From positions 310,001-374,000 of the forward strand of contig JAQGDQ010000043.1 in assembly GCA_030141605.1 (NCBI GenBank): a stretch of 64,000 nt of DNA, read 5' to 3'. The stretch comes from Tubiluchus corallicola (lineage: Eukaryota > Priapulida > Priapulimorpha > Priapulimorphida > Tubiluchidae). Positions 36,501 to 48,452 of this stretch are shown here, one piece after another (the first letter of the stretch is position 1; every line of letters starts with the position of its first letter). Under the pieces are notes generated by a model. It was given only the letters and a program-made list of their open reading frames with translations. It did no database searches and was not told where the DNA came from. Both the position numbers and the translations under genes were made by a program.

Positions 36501-39500
36501 AATCATCGATTTCATGTTGAGCAGTTGCATTCTGTTAAATTGTCACTCAATGGAATATTAGAGGCTAGTGATGAAGTTAACGAGACATTAATAACCTTTA
36601 GAGATGATGTAATGCAAACAATAGCAAAATATCTATTGTTGTTAGGCGAGTTAACTGAGACATCCCATATTCTTAATGACAATGTAAAGCAACACGAGTT
36701 ACATGCTGTTAAGCGGCATGAAAAGATGATTGATGCTGTACAAGTATCAAAACGCGACGTTGCTAAAGAAATAGAAACAATTGGCACTGAAATTAACGGC
36801 AACATTGTGCCAATTAGGCGTAACATGCAACAAGTGTCAAAGTTAGTTAATGACAAAATCACAGATTTGGTTGATAGTATTGATGATAAACATGAGGTTC
36901 ACATAAATGGAATTAGTACTGTAACAGATATGCTTAGGTCAGTTGCTCTGTTAAATGACCAGACCACTGTGGACACCAAAGAAATTATCAGCCAAAATGA
37001 ACGCGTTGGCTTGATGTTTAACCAGACTTTACAAGATTTACAAAATGATATGCTTACTACACATGAGAAGAATGGCTTGTTGTTAAAAGATTTGAAGTTG
37101 CTGTGGGCTGAGTTTAAAGATTCGTCTTATGATCACAATCTCAACATCACAGCACTAACAAAAGATTTGATTGGTGAGCAGCTACAAACTAAGTTCCACA
37201 TTTCAAGAGTAAGCGAGATGTTAAATGCAACGTTTGCCACACTAGATGACATGCTCACATGCAAGCCATGCGAGGTACTAAACAACTTGATAGAGACTGA
37301 TCAATACACTGCAAATCATATTAGTCAGCTCACTACTATTCTGAATATAACATCAGAGTCGGCAGAAGGTAATTACCAAGCACTAAAGCGGGTACTGGAC
37401 ACAGTAGGTGGTGACGTTAGCATCATCAAAGAAACTAGTGAGGAGTTACAAGAAAACATCAAAGGTGTTTCAAATAAAGTCATTTCTACAGACAAGAAAT
37501 TATTGGGCCGATTAGATAGTATCAAGAATACCATGAATGAAAGTGTTATTCTGCAACAGAAAATTTATTCAGATAATGACGATAATAACATTCGACTTAT
37601 GAATTTAGGTATGCAACTAGATAATATTGAAAAACTTGCAAGCACAAGCAGCAGTACACTAAACGGGATGGAGGAAATTATTAAAAATGCAAGTGCAGAC
37701 ACACAGCAAAGTAACAAGGCTTTGAAACAAGTTTTAAACAACAATATAGATGTCGTTCAACAACAGATCTCAGAAAATCACAATGGAACATTGTCTTCAA
37801 TTGACAGCATCAGTAAGAATCTGCAAGAAAACAAAAAGGATGCTAATGCCAAGTTCAATGAAGTAAAAAGTTTCATAAATACAGCTTTGGCTTCAATTGA
37901 AAAATATTTGGATGATGAGCTAAGACACAACAGCAAAAACTTGTCATTACAAATGGAGACTATAAATGTTGCTTTGAATGACATAAAAAATGACAAGCAA
38001 TTGTTTTATGAAGACTTCAATAGTGACATGTATTCATTAAACACGACTGCCTTGGGATTGGATTTTAAAGCTGACCTCATTACAGAAGTGTTGCTTGGTG
38101 TTCAAAAGCAAATAGAGTCTATTGAATCACTGTCAAATGCAGTAAATGTTGCTCTTCCCGAAACAAACACTAAACTGGATAACGTTTTAGTAGATATACA
38201 GAAAAGCTCTGATACTTTAGATATGGTACTGCCTGTTTTGTCTGCTGATATATTTACCGTTTCAAAAGCTGTTCAACAGTCAGAGTTAAAACTTGATGAT
38301 ATTGTTGGGAAAGCAGCTGGTGTGAATCTAAGATTAGATGCATTAGTGAACCCAATTCTTGCAACAACAGCAGCAGTAAATGAGCTCAGTAATATTCCAG
38401 AAGTGCTAGTTAATACTTCTGAAACATTTAGCAAAAACATGAAAAATTTAGGAGTGAATATTGTCAAAATTGATGACAAATTGACTGCTCTTAGTGAACC
38501 TATACAGGAAACTGTTGCAATGGTTAGTACCATTAATGATGGTACAAACGAAATTTTGAGCAATACAGACAAGAAAAGTACAAGATCAATGGTAAAATTG
38601 GAGCTGTCAGCCATTTTAGATCTAATGGCAAATAGCTCTAGTGTACTCGGAGAACAAATTGAAGATATCATAGACAACGTGACGAAACATGCAGTAGACA
38701 TGAGTATGGAGCTAAAAACACACGTTTCAGACAAAAATAATGAAATGTTGTATAAACTCGACAATGTAGACGCAAGTCTCGTTTCAATGCTTGATGATGT
38801 TAATGTGCTAGCTAATGTTACAGCTGACAATCTTCCTGAAATAGTGAACACAGTAAGCACTATAAATTTAGAAATGGAGCCTATAATGGATGCTGTAAGA
38901 CTTATTCTTACTAAATCAGATGGTTATATCGATGCAGTGGAAAACATGACAAATGAGTTGGTGAATTCGCTAGAAAAGCAAATGCAGAAAAGTGATGAAG
39001 TTTTATACAAGAGAATTTCAGATACCATAACGAACGAAATTGGAGACCTTGGTACTGATGTCGAAACACAAGCTGCAGCTTTCTTAGAAAACATTGAAAT
39101 ATCAAAAGACCAAATGACGATTCTCCAAAATAATCTTGATTATATGCATAGAAATGTTACTCTAACAGACGAAAATGTTAGAGAAACATTGAAAAATGTG
39201 GAATCAACTATTGTAGCAACATATGAAAATTTCAACTTGTCTTTGGAATCTGCCACAGGCGATATAAAAACAAACTTGGATGACATCGATTCAATGATGA
39301 AACTATTATTGAATAATGCCACGAGCAGGGAATACGTTGTGGAGCCGATATTCAAACTGATAGAAAAGATGGGTACCACAATTTCAACAAAATATGCAAT
39401 ATTGCAAGACATGTTGCAAAACATTTCTGCAAGTAATTTTGACAACGAACATAAAGATTATCTTGAAAATTTCGCAAATGATTTTTCAGCGAATTTAGTT

Positions 39501-42500
39501 GGTCTTGAAGAAAAGCTGAGCAATGGTGTGCAAAGCGAAATAAGCCTGCTGTTCAAAAACATTTCTTCCACCGATAATGAAATGCTTCAGAAAATGGATA
39601 ACTTTGCAGCAGCTATTGATGACATTCATGAAAGCGTTATTATTTTATCTAACATTACTGGGGGAACAATACAGAAGGAAATAGCGGCAGAATTGGATTC
39701 TCTGCAGTACAACCTGTCATCCATAATCGATAATTCTGAACACATCGTAGAAGTGATGCATAATAAAACAGCAACTATGAAATTTCTGTTAGATGAAACA
39801 ATCGCTCAGCATCATGCTTTACTACCTGATGCTATTGCTGATTCTACCGCAAAAATAGTTGGCAATGTTTTTGAGATCCAACTTCATAGTTTTTCATCAG
39901 ATGTTTCTGCTTCTATTAATGACACCACTAAAACAATAGGAGATACTTTCCTGGAAAAGTTCAACGAGCAATACAAAAATCTTACACAATCAGACCAACA
40001 TTTTGAACAGCAACTTAATGAAGTCAAATCTCTAGTAGAGTTGGTAAGTGACGACTTAAATAGACTATCGAATGCAACATCAGAAAGTGTCCACCGTAAC
40101 ATCTATGATGTCAGAAAAGATATAGGAACAAAAGTTGATGGCCTTCAAGAAAATATGACTATAATGTTAGCAAACTCAGAAATCATACCGACTGTTTATT
40201 CTCTTGTGCAGCAACATGATAGCCGAACCGAGTCTGCAACTTCAAAATTGAAGCATGATATCATGGCGGATCATCAAATGCTTAGTGATACGTTAATAAA
40301 CTCAACAGCTATGCAGATCGACGAAGCTTTAGCAAAACTTTTAGCTACATTTGGCAGTTGCTGTGAACATGTTGAAGAAAAGTTGGTAAATCTGCATGGA
40401 AACTGGACGTCAGGTGAAGAAAGAACCCACGTTAGATTGGAAAACATTAGCTTGATACTTGCTGATGTAAATGACAATGTATATTCTTTGCCAAACGTTT
40501 TAGAAGTTTCTTTGCAGAACAAGCTAGACAGTATCGAGCAAGTTATTGTAAGCGGCAACAATAACATAAATTTACTTGCGAATGTTACTGCAACCTCAAT
40601 AAAAGAAAGTGTGGAAGATATTAAGCTGAGAAGCGATAACAACAATGACATTATAAGTCATCTGTATAACTCCACTTCAAGGAATTTGCAAAAGCAAATG
40701 GAGATAATTGCCGAGATACTTGGCGAAGGTGTTGACGATGTAAATTTGTCACTGAATATCACAGGAGAAAATCTAAAAAACGCAATTACGACTAGCCTTG
40801 AAAAGCTTAAGAAATCATCTAACGATTCATTTGATGAAAAGCTGGATGCTGCAAAATCAGACATCGAACAGATTCGCGATGCAATAGACGCAATAGCAAA
40901 TATTTCTGCTGTTACATTACAGGAACACGAAAGTCGTGAGAGCCAATCAGCAGACATCATTAGACATAATATGACCAAAATCATCAACTTTGCTGAAGAA
41001 TTAATAGAAGTCATTACGAATAAATCACACATTCTACAGCATGCAATACGTGACACTGGAAAAAAGTTAAGTGAAGAACATGACATCACTCGCAATTTGC
41101 TGTTAACAAGCACTGCTGAACTGCATAGTGCAATATCAGAAGGAGATAATAATTTGCAAGACACAGCAAAGAAAAGTGCTATGAGTATCCAGAACACAAT
41201 AAATGCAACAAAAGAAGACCTGTTTGTATTAATCTCTAATAATGATGCCAAGACGCAAAAAGAGTCACTAAGGTTTATTGAAATGAAGTTAGACGACCTT
41301 CATGATGCACACGAATTAAAAATAGAATTTCTGCTGGAAAATATCACTGCCCACTCAGACAACGAGGATGAATTGTTAAGAAAAAAATTTAAGGATGATT
41401 TTGTAACTGTTATTGAGAATATAACCCTTTTTGAAGATGTCACAAGTGACAAGATGAGCAGAATGGAAAATGCATTAAATGAAATCCTGCAAAAGATTTT
41501 TACACTGACCAATAACTCAAGGAGTTCAGAAACAGTTAATGCGGTTTTGGAAGATCGTATACAAACACAGATCGAAAATTTGGAAAACAATATTTCAAAC
41601 TACATTGCCCTTAGTGTTGGTGAAATTCAAGAGAAATCCATCGACTTATATGCTAAAGTAAAACAGGATATGTCCCACAACCAGAACAACATTCAAACCG
41701 CATTAGAAAACTTTACCTTTACTGATAATCAACTCAATGAATTCTATAACATCATTGAAAACAAGCTAAAAGATCTTTTGCAGTCATTCATGCATGACAG
41801 TTTAAATATAACAGGTCTGGAAATAGTGGAAAGAATTTCCGAATCTGACAGCTATATACAAAATCATGTCACTGCTGAGTCTAAAAAACTTCTACAGCAG
41901 CTTGTGAATTTAACTGGTGATATACTAGATAAACTAACTGCGGCAGAAAACCATGCAACCGATCAGATGGCAAATGTGGCGGATGCTATAAAAACAACTA
42001 AAACAGAAATTATAAGAGAATTAAAAAATAAAGTAGAGGAATTGCTTACCGACATTGAGAAAGACATAGATGATGGATTGCTAGGGTTACTTAATGTTAC
42101 AGGAAGCTTGATGTTTCAATCAAGTGACGAAAATCGAAATGCACAGGTGCAGAATGACACTGTCATTTTACTTTTAAACAAGAAACTTGACAACTTGAAT
42201 AAACTTTCCAAAGAAATTAACATGAAAATCGATAACCTACGAAATGTTACAGAAACGAGAGAAATGGAAACCCATATGGCTTTTCTTTCTCTTGAGAACT
42301 GCACCAGTGACGCCTCTAACACTTTGTCTTTCGTGAAAGCATCTGGAGAACTTAAAGAAGAAATAGGAAGCAACTTAACAAATTTACTTTTAACAATGCA
42401 TAGCTATTATAGCGACTTGGTACTATTTCTGAATGAAAAGTTTTCTAGCATAGAAAGTACAACAAAGACTATAGCAGATTCTAAAATTTTACCCAAGATT

Positions 42501-45500
42501 CAAAGTGTTCACAGTCAACTAAGAGAATACACAGGTGGTTTCATAAATCATGCAGCGATTCAAAAAACTGCCTTAGATGAATTGCTGATTGATTTAACAA
42601 ATATTGATGGAAGTATTAGCAATCTCTCTTTGATAATTCATCAGAATTTCCAAAAAATGCCGGAATATCATGAATTGTTAAGTGCACAAACTAAAGCTCT
42701 CAAAACAGTCTTTATTGGTACAACAGATGATCAAACAGAGACAATCACATCTCATTTAGTGAACACAATTGGCACGAAGCTTGGTCAATTGCAAGTAGAA
42801 ATAAACTTAACGACAACAGATATGGTACAGTCTTTAGACGACGCCTTGGCATTATCGACTGCTGCGATACGTGATGAAGTAAAGTCTGGAACTGCTGTCA
42901 TAGACAGTTGTTGCCAAAGTACAAAACACTCGATGTTGTCATTATCTGAACAAGTTGCTCACTTGACTAAAGCAAAAGCTGCCGAAAATTATACAATTTG
43001 CCAGCAATTTGATAACACTGTTTTAGACGAAATGCTGAAAAATACTAGCCTTATGTTACGAGAGAAGTCCAATTCCGAAGTAAATAATTTAATGCAGATG
43101 CTCTCACAAATGCAATCAGAACTTGATAGAAATTTGAAGCAATTACTGGAAAAAGAAAACCTTTTAGCAACTAGTGCAGACGTAGAATTGCTCAGCCATT
43201 CAATGATAAGCAATTATGTCGAATTTAAAGATGATATTAACAAGATTAGCAGTATGATCAACGAAAAAGCAGCTAATGACATAACAGTGGGCAGCCACAT
43301 CTACAATATTACAACAGTAACTGATAAACTGGAAGACACTAGCAGAAGTGTAAAATCATCATTAGAGCACATGACTGCAACTGTAAATAACAACAATGAT
43401 ATTATTGTTAACATGCATGAGACTCTGAAACATTTACAGTCAAGAGAGGGTAAGACAAAGGAAGGCATTGTCGCCTCGTCATTGAATGCTATTAAGGATG
43501 AACTTACTGAATTGAAAAACAAACACCCGATTCCACAGAAAATATTGACAACCTCTGACTGCAGCACAAACATGACTGCACTGGAAGCGGTTCTTGCTAA
43601 TCAGTTGGCTGAGAAACTACAACAGAGAACTGATGAGCAGTCAACTGAAGAATGTGTTGGAATGGTGCCCTATGTGAAAGAAGCTATTGGACTAATGAAA
43701 GATGATCACAAAAAAGTCCAGAAAAAACAGAAGGAGTTGGCGGATCAACTAAGCTTCAACAGCAGGCAGCTTCTAAGTCTTAAAGAAGAGACAATGGCAA
43801 TTCTTGATGAAATGGCTGACCAGGTAAATATGAACATGACTGATATTCAAATGGATGTGAACGATGTTAACAAAACTGTGAATGCCCTGAAAGATAACTT
43901 CTCAGTACATTCTATCGACCACGAAAGTATGTCTACTGAAGGAGATAAAAAATTGTCAACTGATCTAGAGCAGATGAAGAATCAACTTTCATCAGTGAAA
44001 CAAGTACAAAATAAACACCATAACGAATATGTGAATTTGCGTAATATTATGATGAAGGTAAGATCCAATTTTCAAGCACACGTCAAAAAAGCTGGCAATA
44101 TACCCGAAGAACTTGCTACATTTAAAAAGAAAATGCACACGTTTGAGGAAACAAAGACACATATAGACAGTGAAATGGAAAAAATTCAGCTCGATGCTAC
44201 GTATAATAGAAATGGCATCAACGAACAAAAAAGCATATTGGGGCGTTTAGACAACGAGATTAGTAATGTTGTGGAAAATGCAGAAAAAGTTAGCAGTAAA
44301 ATGAATGTACTGGAAAAAGAAATAAGCAACATTAATACAGATGTGAAAAATCTTGAAATATCGCAGTCAACACAAAATGATGACTTAGAATTACTGAAAA
44401 ATTCGGGAGAACAGCAAGAAAAAGTTTTGCGTAGCTTGCATAATGCCACTACTGTAAATGCAGAAATGATTCTTGGGTTAATTAAAACTGTCAAAGGAAA
44501 AGCGAGAAGTGAAAAGAAGCCTGACTCTCTCACTGATGATCTTAAAATGATCAACGAAAACATGAAGAAGCGTTACTCCCGTATGGATATCAGATTAAAG
44601 AACATCACAAAATCTCTGTCCAAGGAAGACAAACGAAATCGCATGGGATTTGTAAAGTTGAAGAAGAAGTTCAACAAGTACAGTAAGACTAATCAAAAAC
44701 AGTTCAATACTATCCAGAAGCGCCTCAGCAACCTGGAGTTAGTACCAAAGACAAACAACTTAAATAAGGTGCTCACCAAGCACGATCAAGATATAAAGGA
44801 GATCAAAAGCAACATGAGGCAGATTAACAGGACATTTACAACTTACATAACTAAGCGAGGTACGTAATTCTAACTTTATGATTATTGTTACTAAGGTGCA
44901 AAGTTCAAATACATCGTTTTTTGCCATTTCGGTGCCAGACGAGATGTTTGGCATTCAAAACAAGGATTTTTTGTGTGTAACCAGGCGAGATGACTTGCCA
45001 AGAATAATCTAAATTGCCTTGACGAATCCCTTTAACAGGCTGAACTAATGGGGTTGTGTAAGCTCCAGGACGAATTAAGGTTGCCACATTTCCATTCATA
45101 ACACAGTTGTAGGCTACTCGTGTAGGTTATAACTATCATGGCTATAGTAAACAGAGCTGGAAATGCCTTCACCAAGTATGACCCATCACACACTTGACCG
45201 ACGGATACCCACACAATCCGACATCCAATAACCCATCAGTGATAAAATGACCCACGTCTTAAAATAATGAACTTCAAATGTTTTTTTAGAAATTAATTAA
45301 TTTAATTTTTGCCTGGGTCTGGTTTCAGTCCAACCTTAATGTGACTTACCGAAAAACTTTGGCCAAGTGACCCTATGACCCTAGGGCCCATTTGAAGCTT
45401 AGCAGTAAATTGCTCAGTTTGTTGCAAAAGATAATTGTATCCATTTGAAAACATAAACTGTGCTTCTCGTAGAAATGTTTTGGTCTTACTGAGCTGTAAA

Positions 45501-45958
45501 ATTTGAACAGTTGACAATTTTTATGTTTTGATTTTTGTTGTTTTTTAGATTTCTCGCCAATTCATTTCTCTGCTCGAGTTGGACATGACCAAGTAGTTGC
45601 CATGAGTGGTACAGTGACTTTTGACATTGTTTTAGACAATGTAGGCAACGGATTCAACGTGAAAAATGGACGTTTCGTAGCACCTGTGGACGGAATTTAC
45701 AGTTTTGACGTCACGGTTGTTTCAGATTATTATGAACGTGTCTTCGCTGTTCTTGTAGTGGGCAAGGAGGAAAAGATGTACTTGAATGCTGGTGGACATA
45801 ACGTCCGTGCATCTGGCAGCAATGCTGTCATTGTGACAATGCGCGCTGGTGAAGAGGCATTTGTTAGAATAAAACGGACGCCTTTCCCCAAAAGAAAATC
45901 CAGATATATTCCCAAACTTTTTACGACTTTTACTGGATTTTTGTTGGGAAGAAGCTGA
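33597..45958 (+). CDS. Giant secreted coiled-coil protein with C-terminal C1q domain
   Basis: Exon A coding 33597-44859 joins exon B 45549-45958 through a 689 bp intron (AGCGAG|GTACGT ... TTTTTTAG|ATTTCT). The intron is phase 1 and the frame continues exactly, giving about 3890 residues. Residues 1-20 are a signal peptide, followed by an acidic segment (YDYDSDYKG) and a CSC pair at 57/59. Residues 160-814 are a 28-residue repeat array, and from there to about 3750 the sequence is helical heptad-type coil rich in Lys, Glu, Asn, Leu and Ser with very many N-glycosylation sequons. Residues 3756-3890 form a C1q domain. Cysteines are few and cluster (57/59, 1222/1225, 2255/2256, 3105/3106). A TGTTTTTTAG just upstream suggests a 5'UTR intron ending at 33570. 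C1q domains trimerise, so a long trimeric extracellular fibre is inferred. The layout resembles EMILIN/multimerin, but I see no EMI domain and the length is several-fold greater. The substrate or partner is unknown. Confidence 0.9.
34074..36038 (+). repeat. 24-unit coding array of 28-residue (84-bp) repeats with a 7-unit superperiod
   Basis: Units start at residues 160, 188, 216, 244, 272, 300, 328 and onward, each four heptads long. A typical unit has Gln at position 2, hydrophobics near 9, 16 and 19, Gln at 23 and Leu at 26, for example HQESALTELINTKETLDSLK. Residues 300-495 contain seven distinguishable units that recur in order at 496-681 and again, shortened, at 682-814. The offset 300 to 496 is exactly 196 residues (588 bp). 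The second copy lacks 10 residues in unit 6 and the third lacks 7 in unit 1. Residues 160-299 look like units 3-7 of an earlier copy. Confidence 0.88.
45549..45958 (+). CDS. C1q-domain exon of the giant coiled-coil gene
   Basis: The exon completes a split Asp codon and reads FSPIHFSARVG, then a C1q core: VTFDIVLDNVGNGF, GRFVAPVDGIYSFDV, LVVGKEE, NAVIVTMRAGEEAFVRI and the closing FTTFTGFLL. These match the order and spacing of the C1q/TNF-like jelly-roll fold, about 130 residues. A short basic insert (RTPFPKRKSRY) precedes the last strand, and there are no cysteines. The stop is at 45956-45958. Confidence 0.92.
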
Positions 45959-46367
45959 AAAATGCCTGTTAAAATGCGTTAATACAAAAGTCTTCTGCGC
46001 TTCAATCAGGAACGACCGCCTGCCACTGAGAAAAAAACGCGGTAAAATGCGTGCTCTATGTAGACCTTTGCGCACGCAGCAAAAATGCACTTCCCAAAAT
46101 TCCAAACAAAAGTTAAGAAAGAATTACCACCATGAGACCATAGAACTCAACGGCTGGGAAGTTTGACCAGTGAAAGTTCAATTTTTGTTGAAGAATACTG
46201 TATATTATTATTGTTATTATTGTAAATAATTAAAATGGTAATTCAGAAATTAGTATTTTAAGAATGAGTGTTTATGTGAAACCACAAATTGTTGATAGAA
46301 TGTGAATGATGACTTGAGCAGGACTTTATAGAGTTATTATTATGGGCCAGTTTTGTGAAAAAATGTG

Positions 46368-46373
46368 AATAAA
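46368..46373 (+). promoter_or_regulatory. Polyadenylation signal AATAAA, giant C1q gene
   Basis: A canonical AATAAA lies about 410 bases after the C1q stop codon in AT-rich 3'UTR-like DNA. Confidence 0.6.
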
Positions 46374-46529
46374 CGATATTTTAATACCACATGCGATATT
46401 GAGTTATCAGCCTTATCTCTTGAGTAATGCAAACTATACAATAAGCTGGTAGTTTAGCCTTTATTTTTTCAATGGGTTCGAATTTGATGTTTCAGTAAGA
46501 GGCCCGTTGATCCTGCAACAAATTATAAA

Positions 46530-46885
46530 AGTGCGTACGAGCAAAAGAGAAATTTGATCGCAGCAAGAAATACAATATGGATATAGTAATTGTTTATTAG
46601 CAAGGAATTGAAAGTTGAAAAATGCAAATGCTTCAGTGATTCGTTCTGTGGTTTATATATGTGTAAGAAAATTAATGGAACATATGATCTAACCGTGGAC
46701 AAATTAAGAGATCGTACAGAGATTTATTACGGACCGTCCAGTTACTCCAGTGATCAATGATGGTTGCATGAATCATCATACTACAATCGTACATACGTCA
46801 GACCTCAATACTCCACATGTGATGGTTACGAATCAGATGTGTCTACACAGTATGATCAGTACAATTATAAATTTTACTAGTATTT
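46530..46885 (+). pseudogene. Possible upstream (ORF1-like) remnant of the LINE
   Basis: Short open pieces interrupted by stops and a frame change read KEKFDRSKKYNMDIVIVY and later GTYDLTVDKLRDRTEIYYG followed by Tyr/Ser-rich sequence. They lie just before the endonuclease relic in the same orientation. I do not recognise a domain; assignment to the LINE is by position only. Confidence 0.3.
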
Positions 46886-47005
46886 CGCAAACTATTCATA
46901 AGTTAGCATAATTTTTGTTTTTAAATACCTCTTAATAATTCACTATGATGAGTGGATATATAATGTAAATAACATTATTTTTAACTGTTTTCGTTTTCAG
47001 TTGTT

Positions 47006-47864
47006 ATGCGACGAATTAACAGTTCTCTTAGTATTTGTCACTGGAATATAAATGGCCTGTTTATTAAAATTAACAATGACAGGCTCAGTAAATTTTATTT
47101 TCCAGATTTCACTAGCGATTTGACAAAACATAATATTATATGTTTGTCTGAAACTCATTGCAATAAAATGACTTTATTCATCTAAATAATTACTATACTT
47201 TTCAAAACAAAAGGCCTAAATATAGTAAAAAAAATTGGTGGTTTAGCAGTATTAATTAGGAAAGAAATTAGATCAGGTATAAAATTTGAGCCTACTATTT
47301 CAACTGAATATTAGTGGTTTTAACTATGCAAACAAAATTTTAAAACTAGTGAAGATATTTATATATGTCAGGTGTACGTACCACCAGGAATGTCGTCGTA
47401 TTCTCTTCGTACTATGATTGATTTTTACTCGTTACTAGAAAAAGAAATCGTAGGATATTCGAAGCTTGGTAAAAATTTTCTCTCGAATCGGATCACAAAA
47501 AGATTACATAGTAGACGATAGTTCTAAATATATACCGTTACCTAAGTCCTACAGATGCGACAGTAATTTAGGGCCACGTAATAACTATGATAAACACACA
47601 ATCTGCGGATACGGAAAAAAGCAGATAAATTTGTGCGTATTAGCAGGACTGCGAATATTAAATGGCCGCACAGTCGGCGATCTTTCCGGAAATTTTACTT
47701 GCTTCAAATATCAAGGTAAAAGTGTGGTAAATTACATGATATTTGATGACAAAACGATAGATCTTATTGATTATATGTATGTTAACAACTTCACTACATT
47801 TTCAGACCACTGTAAATTCTCAGCGTTGCTTAATGTATGTAAACCCGTTGCTAACTTTTTATGA
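47006..47864 (+). pseudogene. LINE 1 endonuclease-domain relic
   Basis: The first piece starts at ATG 47006 and contains HWNINGL and IICLSETH, the amino-terminal motifs of APE-type endonucleases. A middle piece reads YVPPGMSSYS near 47370. After a stop, the frame 47466-47864 carries NLCVLAGLRILNGRTVGDLS, GNFTCFKYQGKSVVNYMIF and the terminal FSDHC, the SDH motif of the active site. At least two breaks separate these pieces. Confidence 0.85.
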
Positions 47865-48115
47865 TTTTAAACGTAGTCTCGTATGTGAACATGCTGTTAT
47901 TTATAAAATGTTGCCATCTTTTAGCCAGGCCTTAGCAAATGCTCTAGCTGCACATTCTAATCTTAAACAACATCTTATTAAATGCGGACCTAATGAAGTC
48001 GAAAATAACTTTTTATGACTATATATATAACTAAAATGATATTTTCCGTAGTGTAGCTAAGAACACATTACCACCGAAACGAGCTTTTCACAATATAACA
48101 GCAAAACATAAATCA

Positions 48116-48394
48116 TGGTATGACAAAGAATGCCAAACTAGTTACAGAACTCTCTCTCAACTGGCTAGAGCTCTTTCAAATGATCCAAAAAATTACGCTA
48201 TTCACTCTACGTCTCATAAACTAAGAAAAACGCATAAAAAGCGTTTGAAGAAAAATGGTATGACAAAGAATGCCAAACTAGTTACAGAACTCTCTCTCAA
48301 CTGGCTAGAGCTCTTTCAAATGATCCAAAAAATTACGCTATTCACTCTACGTCTCATAAACTAAGAAAAACGCATAAAAAGCGTTTGAAGAAAA
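48116..48394. repeat. Identical 140-bp tandem duplication inside LINE 1
   Basis: The sequence from TGGTATGACAAAGAATGCC to GCGTTTGAAGAAAA occurs at 48116-48254 and again at 48256-48394 with no mismatch seen. It encodes the linker between endonuclease and RT (WYDKECQTSYRTLSQLARAL). As 140 is not divisible by three, it shifts the frame. Confidence 0.95.
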
Positions 48395-48452
48395 GCAACC
48401 TAGAAATAAACTTTTATCTATTCTGGAAAACACTAGTCACGACGACCCAAAA

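Noticed and set aside
36299-44563. Many minus-strand open frames of 60-200 codons
   Set aside because: Shadows of the giant plus-strand exon, rich in Ser, Leu and Phe as expected from antisense of a Lys/Glu/Asn-rich coil.
45722-46105. Minus-strand frame over the C1q exon
   Set aside because: Antisense shadow; the plus strand encodes a recognisable C1q domain in the spliced frame.
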